A DNA stretch of 64,000 bases from positions 496,001 to 560,000 of the forward strand of contig NOWV01000010.1 of assembly GCA_003344405.1 (NCBI GenBank), given 5' to 3'. Within the stretch, counting starts at the first letter, position 1. Every line of letters begins with the position of its first letter. Under the pieces are notes generated by a model. It saw only the letters and a list, made by a program, of their open reading frames with translations. It did not search any database and was not told where the DNA came from. Position numbers and translations under genes: made by a program. The stretch comes from Trichoplax sp. H2 (lineage: Eukaryota > Placozoa > Uniplacotomia > Trichoplacea). Below are positions 15,301 to 26,200 of the stretch, one piece after another.

Positions 15301-15563
15301 TTGGTACACCATTCGTTACCATATAGATAAATTGGTTGTTTAAGATTACCAACGTTAAGTTTGATTAATAATTTTGAAGTTGCAGTTGCTTCCTCAAAGA
15401 CCGATATACAGTCTCCCTTGTAATGCTTGATTTGATACGGCAATAATGTAGGCACATAGCAGAACCCCTTAGGAAGAGGCCTCGCATTTTCAATGCTATC
15501 AATACAATCAACTAGACAGCGGATTTTGCCTAATTTTTTACGATAATGGTCATATCCAAACAT
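9332..15563 (-). CDS. HECTD3: HECT-domain E3 ubiquitin ligase, HECTD3 orthologue
   Basis: Transfers ubiquitin from an E2 through a catalytic cysteine to substrates. 21 coding exons, 5' to 3' on the minus strand: 15273-15563, 14360-14535, 12790-13012, 12559-12674, 12319-12432, 12161-12243, 11989-12091, 11858-11920, 11654-11735, 11501-11577, 11294-11402, 11178-11227, 11029-11093, 10807-10910, 10442-10732, 10238-10363, 10019-10148, 9855-9929, 9690-9768, 9535-9606, 9332-9416. Every junction keeps phase and the total is 837 aa; human HECTD3 is about 860. The N-terminus has [15 protein letters not shown]-like domain follows, with [12 protein letters not shown] and [11 protein letters not shown]. 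The HECT domain has [30 protein letters not shown] and [18 protein letters not shown]. The catalytic Cys (about residue 799) sits in [10 protein letters not shown], and the protein ends DTDMRTWDD, like the human acidic tail. Family-level identity is very secure. Confidence 0.95.
14227..14719. repeat. Short TACTGTACAG-type repeats in and next to HECTD3 introns
   Basis: Two small runs, ACTGTACTGTACTG near 14237 and AGTACAGTACAGTACAGTA near 14699-14716, lie in the introns either side of the second HECTD3 coding exon. They are of the same kind as the larger clusters upstream of the gene. Confidence 0.7.
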
Positions 15564-15731
15564 AATTTAGCAATATTTCAATGTTCAATTAGTTATCTAA
15601 GGTAAGGCCCCAGCCTAAAATTGAAAATGCTAGTAACCTTTAGAAAGTTTGTCAACCACCACAGGCCACCGGTCACTGGTCTAAGGCGTAATGAATCCAG
15701 TGCATAGCGAAAGCTGTCATCTCTGTACCAC

Positions 15732-16735
15732 TGTCTAGTACAGTACAGGACATTGCGACGGTACAATATTGTACAGTGTACAGTACACTTTATGAATTCA
15801 CGTACGGTAGAGTACAGTACACAGTACTGTATCATAAGAAGATTGTTTACCTTTTACCATCTACAGTCTACAGTACATTGTACAGTACAGTATCGTACTG
15901 TACAGTACGGTACAATATACAGTACTGTAGTACTGTACACTGTACAATTGTACTGTACACTGTACACTCACTGTACTGTACAGTACAGTACAGTACAGTA
16001 CACTAGTGCAGTGTACTGTATAGTACTGTAAAATCTGTTCCAAAACCCCCAATTTTGATACAAAAATCCGTATTAGCCAAGCCAGTCCCGTCATATCCTG
16101 TTGTCCACCTGTACACTGTACAGTACGTACAGTACACGTGTACGGTACAATGTACTGTACATTACACGATGCACGATACAATGTACTGTGTGGTACAAGT
16201 GTACTGTACAGTACTGTACATTGTACTGTCGATAAAATAAAAAAATTCAAAATATGTTTGCGTATTATACTGTACAGTACAATCAGTACAGTAGTAAATC
16301 CACTACAGTAATTGAAGTACAGTTATTTCCATATTAGATCCATTATTCACATCAACTAGCACGTTACAGATACATTCACGGTTCACCAAGTCTTCATCGA
16401 CGGATCCATATGACATTGGACGTAACTTTGTGCCCCTAAAATTCATCTACAAATCAGCCGAAATACAGTACTGTACTGTATAGTAAGTATACAGTGTATA
16501 CTGTACTCAGTGTACAGTACAACACTGTATCAACACTTTGCAAATAGACTCAGTCTATCACAGTCCACGTGTACAGTACTGTACAGTGTACAGTAGAATG
16601 TACAGTACTGTAGACTCTCTTTCTGCCGCCCATCGATTCATAATGGTTGACTTCATTACAGTACTGGTTCTATACTGTACAGTACACCGTATATATACCG
16701 TACAGTATACATAGTATACAGTACAGTATATAGTA
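15732..16735. repeat. Dense self-complementary TACTGTACAG/GTAC repeat clusters upstream of HECTD3
   Basis: Runs of CTGTACAGTACTGTACAGT and its permutations fill about 15732-16030, 16110-16320, 16465-16530 and 16565-16735, separated by ordinary sequence. The motif is nearly its own reverse complement, so both strands look alike and long hairpins can form. The cluster begins about 170 bases upstream of the HECTD3 start codon and lies between that gene and the divergent MFSD14 gene. Apparent open frames here come from the repeat and are not genes. Confidence 0.9.
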
Positions 16736-17422
16736 GGTCAATTACCCTTAAAGAATGGACACGGTATCGTACTAGTACAGAGTACGTTCGCAAAAGAGTG
16801 ACGTACTGCAGTAGGAGGTTGACATTGACAGTCACTTTTGACGCAGGCGATAACGAAAGACATTCTATCGTGTGTGATGGTGGCAGTAAATCTTCATTGA
16901 TTTCAATTGGATTGGAAGTTCTCTCAAGCATTATTTTACCCGTCTGCAAACATTAGCCATTGCCATTTCGCTGGTGGTTCAACTTTATGACGATTGGCAT
17001 TGCCATTAAGGGAGATTTGTCGTTGCTATTACAGCTATCCGATCTGCTCATTACCCGCATTAGCCCCAAGAGTAGGAAAACTTTCTACAATCGATTGGCA
17101 GAAGACTACGCTTATTGAATCAATCGATCTATATAGCACAACGAAAATGACAATCTGAAAATGGTTCTAATTCATTATTGACCGGCCAAAACGCCAACAT
17201 AGTCATCAGGAGAAAGGAATTGTTAACATTAGTCTTTTATGCATACGTGCAATACAATACAAATACAATTTGAATTCGTCTTACAAAAATCCTTTCCACG
17301 CGTATTGTGGTGCAACATTTTGCATTACCTCTACAATCAACGTCGGCTACTTAATTGAATAATACTGTACTACCTGCATACTTTCATGTTGCAGCCATTC
17401 TATTGGATTCCTCGATCAAATC
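16736..17422. other. Intergenic stretch between divergent HECTD3 and MFSD14; no gene seen
   Basis: This stretch has ordinary composition with no recognisable coding exon. It probably contains 5' untranslated or promoter sequence of one or both flanking genes. Confidence 0.5.
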
Positions 17423-17443
17423 ATGGATAATTCGATCCTAGCG
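17423..17443 (+). CDS. Possible first coding exon of the MFSD14 gene
   Basis: ATGGATAATTCGATCCTAGC followed by G|GTAAAT gives MDNSILA and ends in phase 0. It would join directly to the GIDKPSVYHA start of the first secure exon at 18402. Vertebrate MFSD14 proteins have a hydrophilic N-terminus here. The choice rests only on an ATG, a donor and phase, across a 958-base intron, so another first exon is quite possible. Confidence 0.3.
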
Positions 17444-17583
17444 GTAAATTGAAAGTAGTTCTAGCCAAATAATCTTGTATTGCCTTTTACGCCATAATAC
17501 ACTGGCTATGCTCTACTGTGTTGAACATCTTGCTGTATTGCAATCAATCAAATGACTGTAATGACTCATGTACAGGACTGGAA

Positions 17584-17608
17584 AGTAGAGTAGAGTAGGG
17601 TAGAGTAC
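17584..17608 (+). repeat. Short GTAGA pentamer repeat
   Basis: About five consecutive AGTAG/GTAGA units with one G substitution. It lies upstream of the secure MFSD14 exons, in the presumed first intron. Confidence 0.7.
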
Positions 17609-17840
17609 ATTACAGTTGGTTTCGTTGTTAATGAAAGTTATTAAACACAGCCAATGATTGTTCATGGACAATTTACAAAGTTGTCAATAATAAATGAATC
17701 AAGTTCGTCGCTCAACAGCATAAATTATTCCAATAAGTTGATCGAGTTAGGGTTAAATGATCAACATTAACTTTATCTGATATACAGCATAACTACAGAT
17801 CAGTATAATTACAACTTGCCAATGGACTCAACTGGTGATG

Positions 17841-17880
17841 ATAATTCCATAATATTGAAGTATAAATATTATGGAATTAT
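17841..17880. repeat. Perfect 16-bp inverted repeat with 8-base loop
   Basis: ATAATTCCATAATATT at 17841-17856 is exactly complementary to 17865-17880, around the loop GAAGTATA. It would form a clean stem-loop in DNA or RNA. It lies in the presumed first intron or upstream region of MFSD14. The function is unknown. Confidence 0.9.
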
Positions 17881-18401
17881 GCTGATTAATTAAACAGCAA
17901 CGTTAATCGAATCGTCACTACATCATGAATAACAAATTAACCGGCTGTTGAATACTCTATTTTAATTAACTCAACTGCATGTGAAAACTATAAACAACTG
18001 CTCACTAAATATCGTAATAGATTGGATAATCACTTCACTTTGTTGAACTTTCCCATTTGATATTGTAAACAAATTAAAAGATGCAAGTATGTCAATGTGA
18101 AACAGATGACATTACAGATGCGAGCACCATACTTAGTAAAAATGAATAATGTTATGTAGGCGTATATGGCAGATGGATGTACTAATTGTATAATGTGGAC
18201 GATATCGACTACAATCATGTTAACGTAGAACGTTTACAACCATACGGCAATATTATTATGATCGATTATAATGATCAGTCCAATACCTAATATTACAAGA
18301 ACTGATTGAGAATCGCGTCAATATTTTAAAAATTATTATGCTTTACTGGTTGGATTATGGAAGTAATCATTTATTTCTATTTTAATTCATTTTTTTTTTA
18401 G

Positions 18402-21400
18402 GGTATCGATAAACCAAGTGTCTATCATGCTGCCATTATAATATTTTTAGAATTTTTCTCCTGGGGGTTGCTGACATCGCCGTTAATTAAGGTATTTCTA
18501 TATAAAAGTCTATGCAAAAGAAGTACAAAAATACAACTATCCCCGATAAATGTAACAAAGCGTCCGTTATAATTCAATCCTTACTCAATCACAGATAGCA
18601 TTCAACTTACAGATCATTAGGCGATGAAATGTTACTCTATATGTGTGCATACTATCGTATTAAGATATGTGTATAGTTAGGGAGTATCCTTCTTTCGTCT
18701 TGCACTCGTACAACGTTGAATAACGTGTTTGTACTATACCATGTCAACTCCGTTGTTTGCGACTTTGCATAGAATTAATTTCAAATTGTAATGTTTCTGT
18801 ATATGTTTTATTATATCCGTGACATTACCCTATTTTGCAAATAGTTATTAAATTAAATTAATACGTTTATTGCAATTTCTTTTCTTGCATCTCTAATTTT
18901 AGCTACTGGCTGAAACATTTCCTAAATATACATTTCTCATCAATGGAATTATTCAAGGCATCAAGGTATGAAGAAATATTGCAATCTAAGGATTAGCGTT
19001 ACTTTTTCGAACGCCGGAACCAATGCCGTACAAAAAATAATCATGGTTTGCGGAGCCGCAATAGATTAGTTTTATAGTAATTGTTTGATCGTTTATTGTA
19101 TTTCGCTTACTATAGCATTTTGATTTACTTTCATACCTAGTGTAAAGCGTCCATATCTTGCAGCTTAAATGTTACTATATTACTTTCCCCATACAATCTG
19201 AAACTGCAAATCCACCGTTGCTACTATGTGTTTATAAAATTTTAAAATTATCATAACGTTCTCAACATATAAAAGACTAGTTTATGGAACTCTGAGAAAG
19301 CAAAATTGTTTCTCACGCCTATAATGATAATCTTGATTGCATGAGATCATTATAATTGTTGACACGCTCTCAACTCCATTACAAAAAATGTAACCTAAAA
19401 TTGAACGAAAGAAAATTTCTTTGACAACACTGTACTCGTTAATACTACCGTACAATATGAAAGTCTAAGTTGAATAACTTAATGTACGAATAAAAATTGC
19501 AAACGGTCGTCTTTTAGAAATTATTTTAAATAATTTTACAATATACATTTCTAATCTTAATAAATTGTTACTTCATTTTAGGGAATACTATCATTCTTTA
19601 GTTCTCCTCTAATTGGTAGTCTGTCGGATTCAGTAGGGAGGAAACCTTTTTTATTACTAACGGTTTTTTGTACGTGCATCCCAATACCTGTTATGTGGTT
19701 TGATGCGTTGTAAGTAATCATTACTACTAATCGAATTTATTCTCCTAATTTGGTAACTGGAGTACAAATCTTTACTAATCGAATCAGTATTATTTTCGAC
19801 ATAAATCAAAAATTATAATTTTTTCTATTCCATTGGTATGCGAACGTAATAGTATATGCTTACAATGACCTTTAAATTATAGGTCTTACTTTGTGGTCTT
19901 TACACTCTCTGGTATGTTCTCTGTAACTTATTCTATTGTATTTGCCTATGTTGCTGATATATCTCCTACTGAAGAAAGGAGCTCTTCATATGGCTTGGTT
20001 AGTAACCTTTCATGATTAAATAATTGCTTTTTCTCAATTTTCTATGCTATATACTGTATAGCAACTTTGATGTTTAATCATATTAAGTGGTAACAACATT
20101 AATTTTAAACATGGAACTGAATAAACGATTATAGAAGCATTTATTGCACGTATTGATGTTTTAACAGGTAGTTAAAATTACTTAAATCAATGGTACTTTT
20201 GTAGGTTTCAGCAACTTTTGCTGCCAGTTTGATTATCAGCCCGGCACTTGGTACCTATATAAGTGATAAATACAGCGACGATGTGGTTGTCTTCATAGCA
20301 ACTGCTATCTCTTTCCTAGATGTTTTATTTATATTAGTTATGGTACCGGAATCTCTATCATCGGAACTAACAACTGAAATATCATGGAAGAAGGCTGATC
20401 CATTTGCGGTAATCATTACTGTCGATTACGTTGACTACAGTAGAAGTAATTAGCAACTATGAAATATCCATTTTTACATTAGTCCTTGAAGGTCGCTGCA
20501 AAAGATCCTAAACTGTTATTCATGTGCGTTATGGTATTTCTATCGTATTTACCAGAAGCTGGTGAATACTCGTGTATCTTCTTGTACTTACGCCAGGTAA
20601 CATTGACTTAATGTATTCGTTAGCTCTAACCTGATATTATACTGAAAATATGATCAACTACTGTTAATATTAGTAAGGCCAGACTTAGCTTCGTTGATAA
20701 TTTAATTATTACCGTAATTCTACTGGTAGGTTATTGGACTTCCTTCTTCACAAGTAGCAATTTTAGTAGGTGTTACCGGTATTATGTCAGTAATAGCCCA
20801 AGTAAGACAAAATTCTTTGCAATATTATACTTTTTATTTACCCCGTTTGTATATTTATTGATCCATTATTATTGCTACATCATTATATATAGACATGGCT
20901 GATGTCGATATTTTCGAATACTTTTGGTATTTACAATACAGTCATAATCGGAATGATATGTCAAATAATCCAATTATTGTTGTATGGCCTGAGTATACAG
21001 CCCAAGTATGTCATTTTTCTTAATGCATAATATTAATGTTGAAACTTAATGATAACAACTGACTTGATATTAAGTTTCTTTTATGTTTATGTTTGATTTT
21101 TTTAAGACTTATGTGGATAGCTTGCATATTTGCCGCAATATCATCCATAACTTACCCTACTCTAAACGCTATTATTTCTGTAGATGCTGATAAAAGTAGA
21201 CAAGGTATTTTTAGTGGTTAATATACAGATAAAATAATTAAAATACTGTATGCATGCTTGAATAACATATAATAAATGTATCCTAAATTAACAGGTGTGG
21301 TACAAGGTATGGTAACTGGTGTTAGAGGTTTATGCAGTGGTTTAGGACCAGCATACTATGGTTTAATTTTCTACGCTTACCATGTTAACATTGCAAGTCA

Positions 21401-21690
21401 AGATGTATCACATAATCAGCTTGGACCACACAAGACCCCAAATGTGAATGATACTGTAGTCACCGTACAGGTAATTGCACAAAAAAATTATATTAACATT
21501 CGTTGCATACGAATATCTTATAATACCGATGTACTGTATAATTGCATGCAATATTAATACTTGCTCTTAACTTTTACAGCCTTCATTACCTGGGCCTCCG
21601 TTCGTATTTAGTACTGTAATGGTGCTAATCGCGTTACTAATGATGGTAAGGCGAGCTGGGAAGAATAGATTAGTGCAAGTTCCTCTCTAA
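18402..21690 (+). CDS. Major facilitator superfamily transporter, MFSD14 (HIAT1) type
   Basis: Twelve-helix membrane transporter of the HIAT1/MFSD14A-B family; the substrate is not established. Secure exons: 18402-18491, 18903-18965, 19582-19709, 19883-19997, 20205-20408, 20483-20596, 20730-20801, 20893-21005, 21107-21204, 21295-21470, 21580-21690. They join in phase and encode 427 aa plus a short missing N-terminus. Diagnostic blocks are PSVYHAAIIIFLEFFSWGLL, the MFS loop motif SDSVGRKPF between helices 2 and 3, VFAYVADISPTEERS, YGLVSATFAASL, FLSYLPEAGEYS, ITYPTLNAIIS and GVVQGMVTGVRGLCSGLGPA. These match the human family along its length. The C-terminal tail stops about ten residues after the last helix (ending LVQVPL), much shorter than in vertebrates. 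The start exon is unresolved; see 17423-17443. The gene diverges from HECTD3. Confidence 0.95.
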
Positions 21691-21707
21691 TACAACTGAT
21701 TCAAATC

Positions 21708-21713
21708 AATAAA
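21708..21713 (+). terminator. Poly(A) signal AATAAA of the MFSD14 gene
   Basis: A canonical AATAAA lies 18 bases after the stop codon of the MFSD14 reading frame, on the same strand. Confidence 0.7.
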
Positions 21714-23185
21714 CAATGGTGACTAATTTTCTTATGAGTGCCTATCCTTAATGATTATTCTATGTATAAATTCTGTATTAAATTAAGTTACTGTATCATG
21801 GATACATTAAATTTTATGAGCTGTTTTACGTTAACCACATAGGTATAAAGATATATATTTATTAGCACTACTTGTACTTAGTATTTCTTTTCGAATATTA
21901 AATTAATTATGGAAAGTTCGTTATTTCTAAAGATGCATATTAACTCTTTCGAAATACTGCTTGTATCCGGAATAAGCTTATTCACCCAACTATAGCTTGA
22001 AATTCTTATTCCTTGTTGATGTAACAATAATGAGCCAAGATGATACCGAAATTTTTTCTATTCGTATATCTCAAAGCATACAATTCATCTCATCAGTAGA
22101 AATAGAGCTATTATAATTACGCGTATGTGCGTTTCTAATCCAGTCATAACCATGATTTGTAGATGTGTTGTTTATACTCTCGTTACCCAGCTTATTAAGC
22201 TGATAAGCAAGCTTTGAAAGAGCTGATTTATTCTATTATTTCTTGTTCCGTTTCTGTAATAAAATGAGAATATCTCATATTTATTTGTATACGATTGAAT
22301 TTCTGATAACTTTAGTTGTTTTTTCATTGCCAATTAATTGCGTACATTTCGTACTGTTGAGTAATAGTTCTAAGGCGCTCCCTAAATGATTTGAACATGC
22401 ATTGCTGATCCTGCATTACATAATGCTATATAGCCATGGCATGTACGAGTATTTATTAATTTTAAACCTTGAAAATCAATCTTATGTAATTGCTAGATCA
22501 TATCTTACTTGTTTTAGTTTTATAAATAACGAAATTTAACAATATAAAAGACTCGCAGGTACAGATTTTGTTAGCAATTCTATTCACTAAAATCGTTCTC
22601 AACATCTTTATATCATTAAGCAACATACGTACATTACGTAAGTATTTATGAACACTTTATTAGATGAAAACCTCTGATAGTAATAAGTTAGCACAGTCTA
22701 ACCAGGCCTAACCTTATTCTGATTTAACTCTACTGTCAAATTTAATTATATAACTAAATAGATAGATTGCTCAGATGCAATTTTCTTATGATCATTGTTA
22801 TCTTACTCATAAAATATTTTGAAACGCTTGTTTATTATGGTTATTGGACGGAATTAATACATTACTTTTTGTCCGTTTCCCTTTGAAGAAGTAACAGCCT
22901 ATCTTCAATGCTAAAAGTCAACAAAAGTACCATAGAAAATTGTATTTATTTATTCGAATGAATATTGATGGCAACATATAACAATATTTTGGAAATAATA
23001 TCACTTGCCTAATTATATGGAAGTAAGATACCCATTAATAATCATTGCTTCATTTAGTTGTAGTAAGGAAGCAAAATTGTCATCTAGCAAGTGTTTATTT
23101 AGTTAAATAATTTTCTGGTTTTTAAAGGTAAATGATTGAATCGGTACCGGGTTGTAAATATGCTATCGTCAAGCCACTGGAAAGG
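21714..23185. other. Intergenic region between MFSD14 and vitellogenin; no gene seen
   Basis: No open frame with credible splice borders or recognisable motifs was found. The 3' part presumably contains upstream control sequence of the vitellogenin gene. Confidence 0.6.
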
Positions 23186-23192
23186 TATAAAA
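23186..23192 (+). promoter_or_regulatory. TATA box of the vitellogenin gene
   Basis: TATAAAA lies exactly 100 bases before the vitellogenin ATG. A start of transcription about 30 bases downstream would give a 5' leader of roughly 70 bases. Position and sequence both fit a focused, inducible-type promoter, unlike the repeat-rich upstream regions of HECTD3, RMI2/HDAC3 and HOOK. Confidence 0.6.
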
Positions 23193-23285
23193 GTTGACCA
23201 ATTACCTGATTTCATTAGTGTTACTCGTTGAGACTTTCTGATAGAGTAGAAAACACAACGTGAAACAACAAGTTATCCGCTGGTC

Positions 23286-26200
23286 ATGATAAAGGTTATA
23301 GCGTTAATCTTATTGAGCCTTGCAGCTGTTCAAAACGGTGAGAAAAATTCATCAGACAGGAATTACTGAATGTTTAATTCACTAAAACTTTTTGATACTT
23401 GTTAATCTAAATTAAATAAGCGTATATTAAAATCATATATACTATGCTGATGATAACTTACTGTTCATTATCAGCATAATTTATTAACCTAGATTAAATT
23501 AGCGTTAGAACGATTCAAAAATTTATTTTATTACCCCTTACCTGTCTGTCTCAAATCAGCCCTCCATCATTTATTGCATTTACGTATATTTATACCACAA
23601 AGAAGGCATTAGTAAATTAACACTAGTTATTCTTAGGAGCTACGCTTCAGTAGCAAATATAAGCTTATGGTAGCCCCATTCTTCTTGTAAAATATCGTAA
23701 CAAATCATAGACGAAATAGTATCGCATAAATAAAGAAATAACAATGCTATACCTACAATTTATTTAAGTTCAATTTTGATGATTTATAAATGACTAACTA
23801 TATTGCTTAATTATATCTTTACATAAGAAGTTGCTGTTTGTATGTTTTTTCACGATTTATGTAGCTGCTACCACTATCCACAAGGATACCAATATCCTTA
23901 AGCCAGGATACTTGTATTCCTATGAATATGAGGGAGATACAGCTAGTGGTATATACGCAACAAGCGACAAATTCGCTGGATTAATGTTCAAGGCTAAAGC
24001 AAATATTGGCATTCCTAGCAATAACTTGCGAAAAACTTATCTAAAGGTAAATCTATGTAATAAGCCATATCAATATTAATAGTAATAATAATTATTGTTA
24101 TCTTCTTTCATACTATTTTCTATATTAACTTTGTTATTCCATTTGCAATATCGTCTACAGTTTATGCTATTGATCTTGCTGGTCATACGCACATCAATGA
24201 AATCTTTCTTATTTCTTAATTAATTTATTTATTAAACAATAGCAGGAGTTTACACTCACTGTGGTCCTTATTTAATAAAATATGAATAAATTTAACTTAT
24301 AAGTATCGAGATAGTATTGATTTTTAGGGCATTACATTAATTAAATTATGGTAATTTTACTATGAGAATTGATTGTACTAATTATAGCATAACCATCTCT
24401 ATATTACGTTAACCGTATAAATGAATTAAGCTTGTCTTCTATTTCCATAACTGAATATAGTTAGAACGTATGCAAGTCTTCTCCTTTAATGGTACATGGC
24501 CGCAATCAAGTAGCAGTCAGTACCAACCCGTTAAAGTCTCCGACACATTTTTAAAGCATATTCATCAACCGGTCACCTTCGATTATGAAAATGGCCGTGT
24601 AGGCAATATATATGCTCAACGTGATGAAACTGATGAAGCCATTAATATCAAGCGTGGTGTTATAAATTTGTTCCATCTTCCAGGTTTAAAATCTATCCAA
24701 AAACACCCTCAAATTGTGCGCGATCTTGAGGTAGAAAAATTGCTGTACCAGTAGTTATCATAAACTAAAGCGAACTTGTCACGATTATTTCTATATGAGT
24801 ATATCAAAAAAATTCATTTTTGTACTAGAGACAAGCAAGTAGTTGTATATAACAATATTCTCAATGCTCATTAAAATAGGAGGGAATTGAAGGCAAATGT
24901 GAATCAATTTATCATGTTCAAGAGTCTAGTCCTCAAAATTGGATCATCGTTAAAGCAAGAAATATGAATAATTGCTCGTGTTGCCCAAGTCGTCAACGAT
25001 CTATTTGGAATTTACGAAATCAATCTTGTGAAACTCAGGTTTGCTTATTAACTGCGATAGTAAGGATGATCCTCAATGGTATATATTGTTTTTATAACCC
25101 TTCATACTTTCAATGTCCAGCAGTCTAAATTCTTGAGATCCAATGTTGTCACGAGATATCAATTAAACAGTCAAAACAAACCGCAGTATGATATCGAAGC
25201 CGTAGAAACGGAAGCTAGCCATGTTTTCAGTCCATTCCGTGGAGATAAGGGCAGTGCCATGACAGTAATCAGGTTAATTTTCGGCAATTAGCTTTAACTT
25301 AAATCAGATTTTAAAGTCATAAATAATCTGAAAATTTATCCAATTTCAACCCTGATGGTAATATAGGCAAAAGCTAAAACGAACAAGTCAGAAACAGCAA
25401 AGCATTCCATTGCCAGGTAAGAGGGTAAAAAAGGCGATTAGTCATCACCTGTGTTTGTTATGCTTAAAATAGTTAAAAATTAGCCGTGAGCTTTTCAAAT
25501 TCGTGAAGGCATGAATCAAAGTTGCACTGAATGATATAGGAAACTTAGTGTCAAGAGGCCCCATCGGTTTTCAATTTTGGCCATTGTCAATCACTGATAA
25601 TCCAGCTGAACCAAATCTTAATGCAAAAGAAGAGGTAAAATTTAATGTTAGATAACAAGGAAGATTGGATAGTACCTATTCATTTTATAAGTATATATCG
25701 TTATCTTCTATTTGAATACTTTTATCACTCAACTAGGCCTTGAAAATGCTAGAAAAGATTGCTGCAAAGTCGGAGAGTGAAGGAACTGATCCAATACCGT
25801 ACTATTTTATTCATTTAATCAATGCATTGAGAGGATTAAGCCAGACAGAATTGCGTAATATATACCAAAATCGTATTAGAAATCCCAAAGAAAGGTAATA
25901 ATTACCATAAGATATCCAATTATGGAAATGTATTTCATCATGAAGAAACTTAGGATATTCACTAGTGGAATGTAATACGATCACACAGTGGTTAAAAGAA
26001 TGAAACTAAGATTGTTCATAAAATCGCTGGTGTCAACAAATACCAAATTATCGTTTCTTTTCTACTTTTACGAGCCGTAAAGAGTACATGTAGTGTATCT
26101 AGCATGCTTGTTCGTTTCATCATGGAGTGATATAGAGGAATAGAATATCCATAAAATTGATTGCAATATCACATATAGCTAACTAGGTACATTATGGATT

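Noticed and set aside
15753-16250. Several overlapping open frames on both strands rich in Tyr, Cys, Thr and Val
   Set aside because: They are produced by the TACTGTACAG repeat, whose near-palindromic units read open in several frames on both strands. No domain or splice context supports translation.
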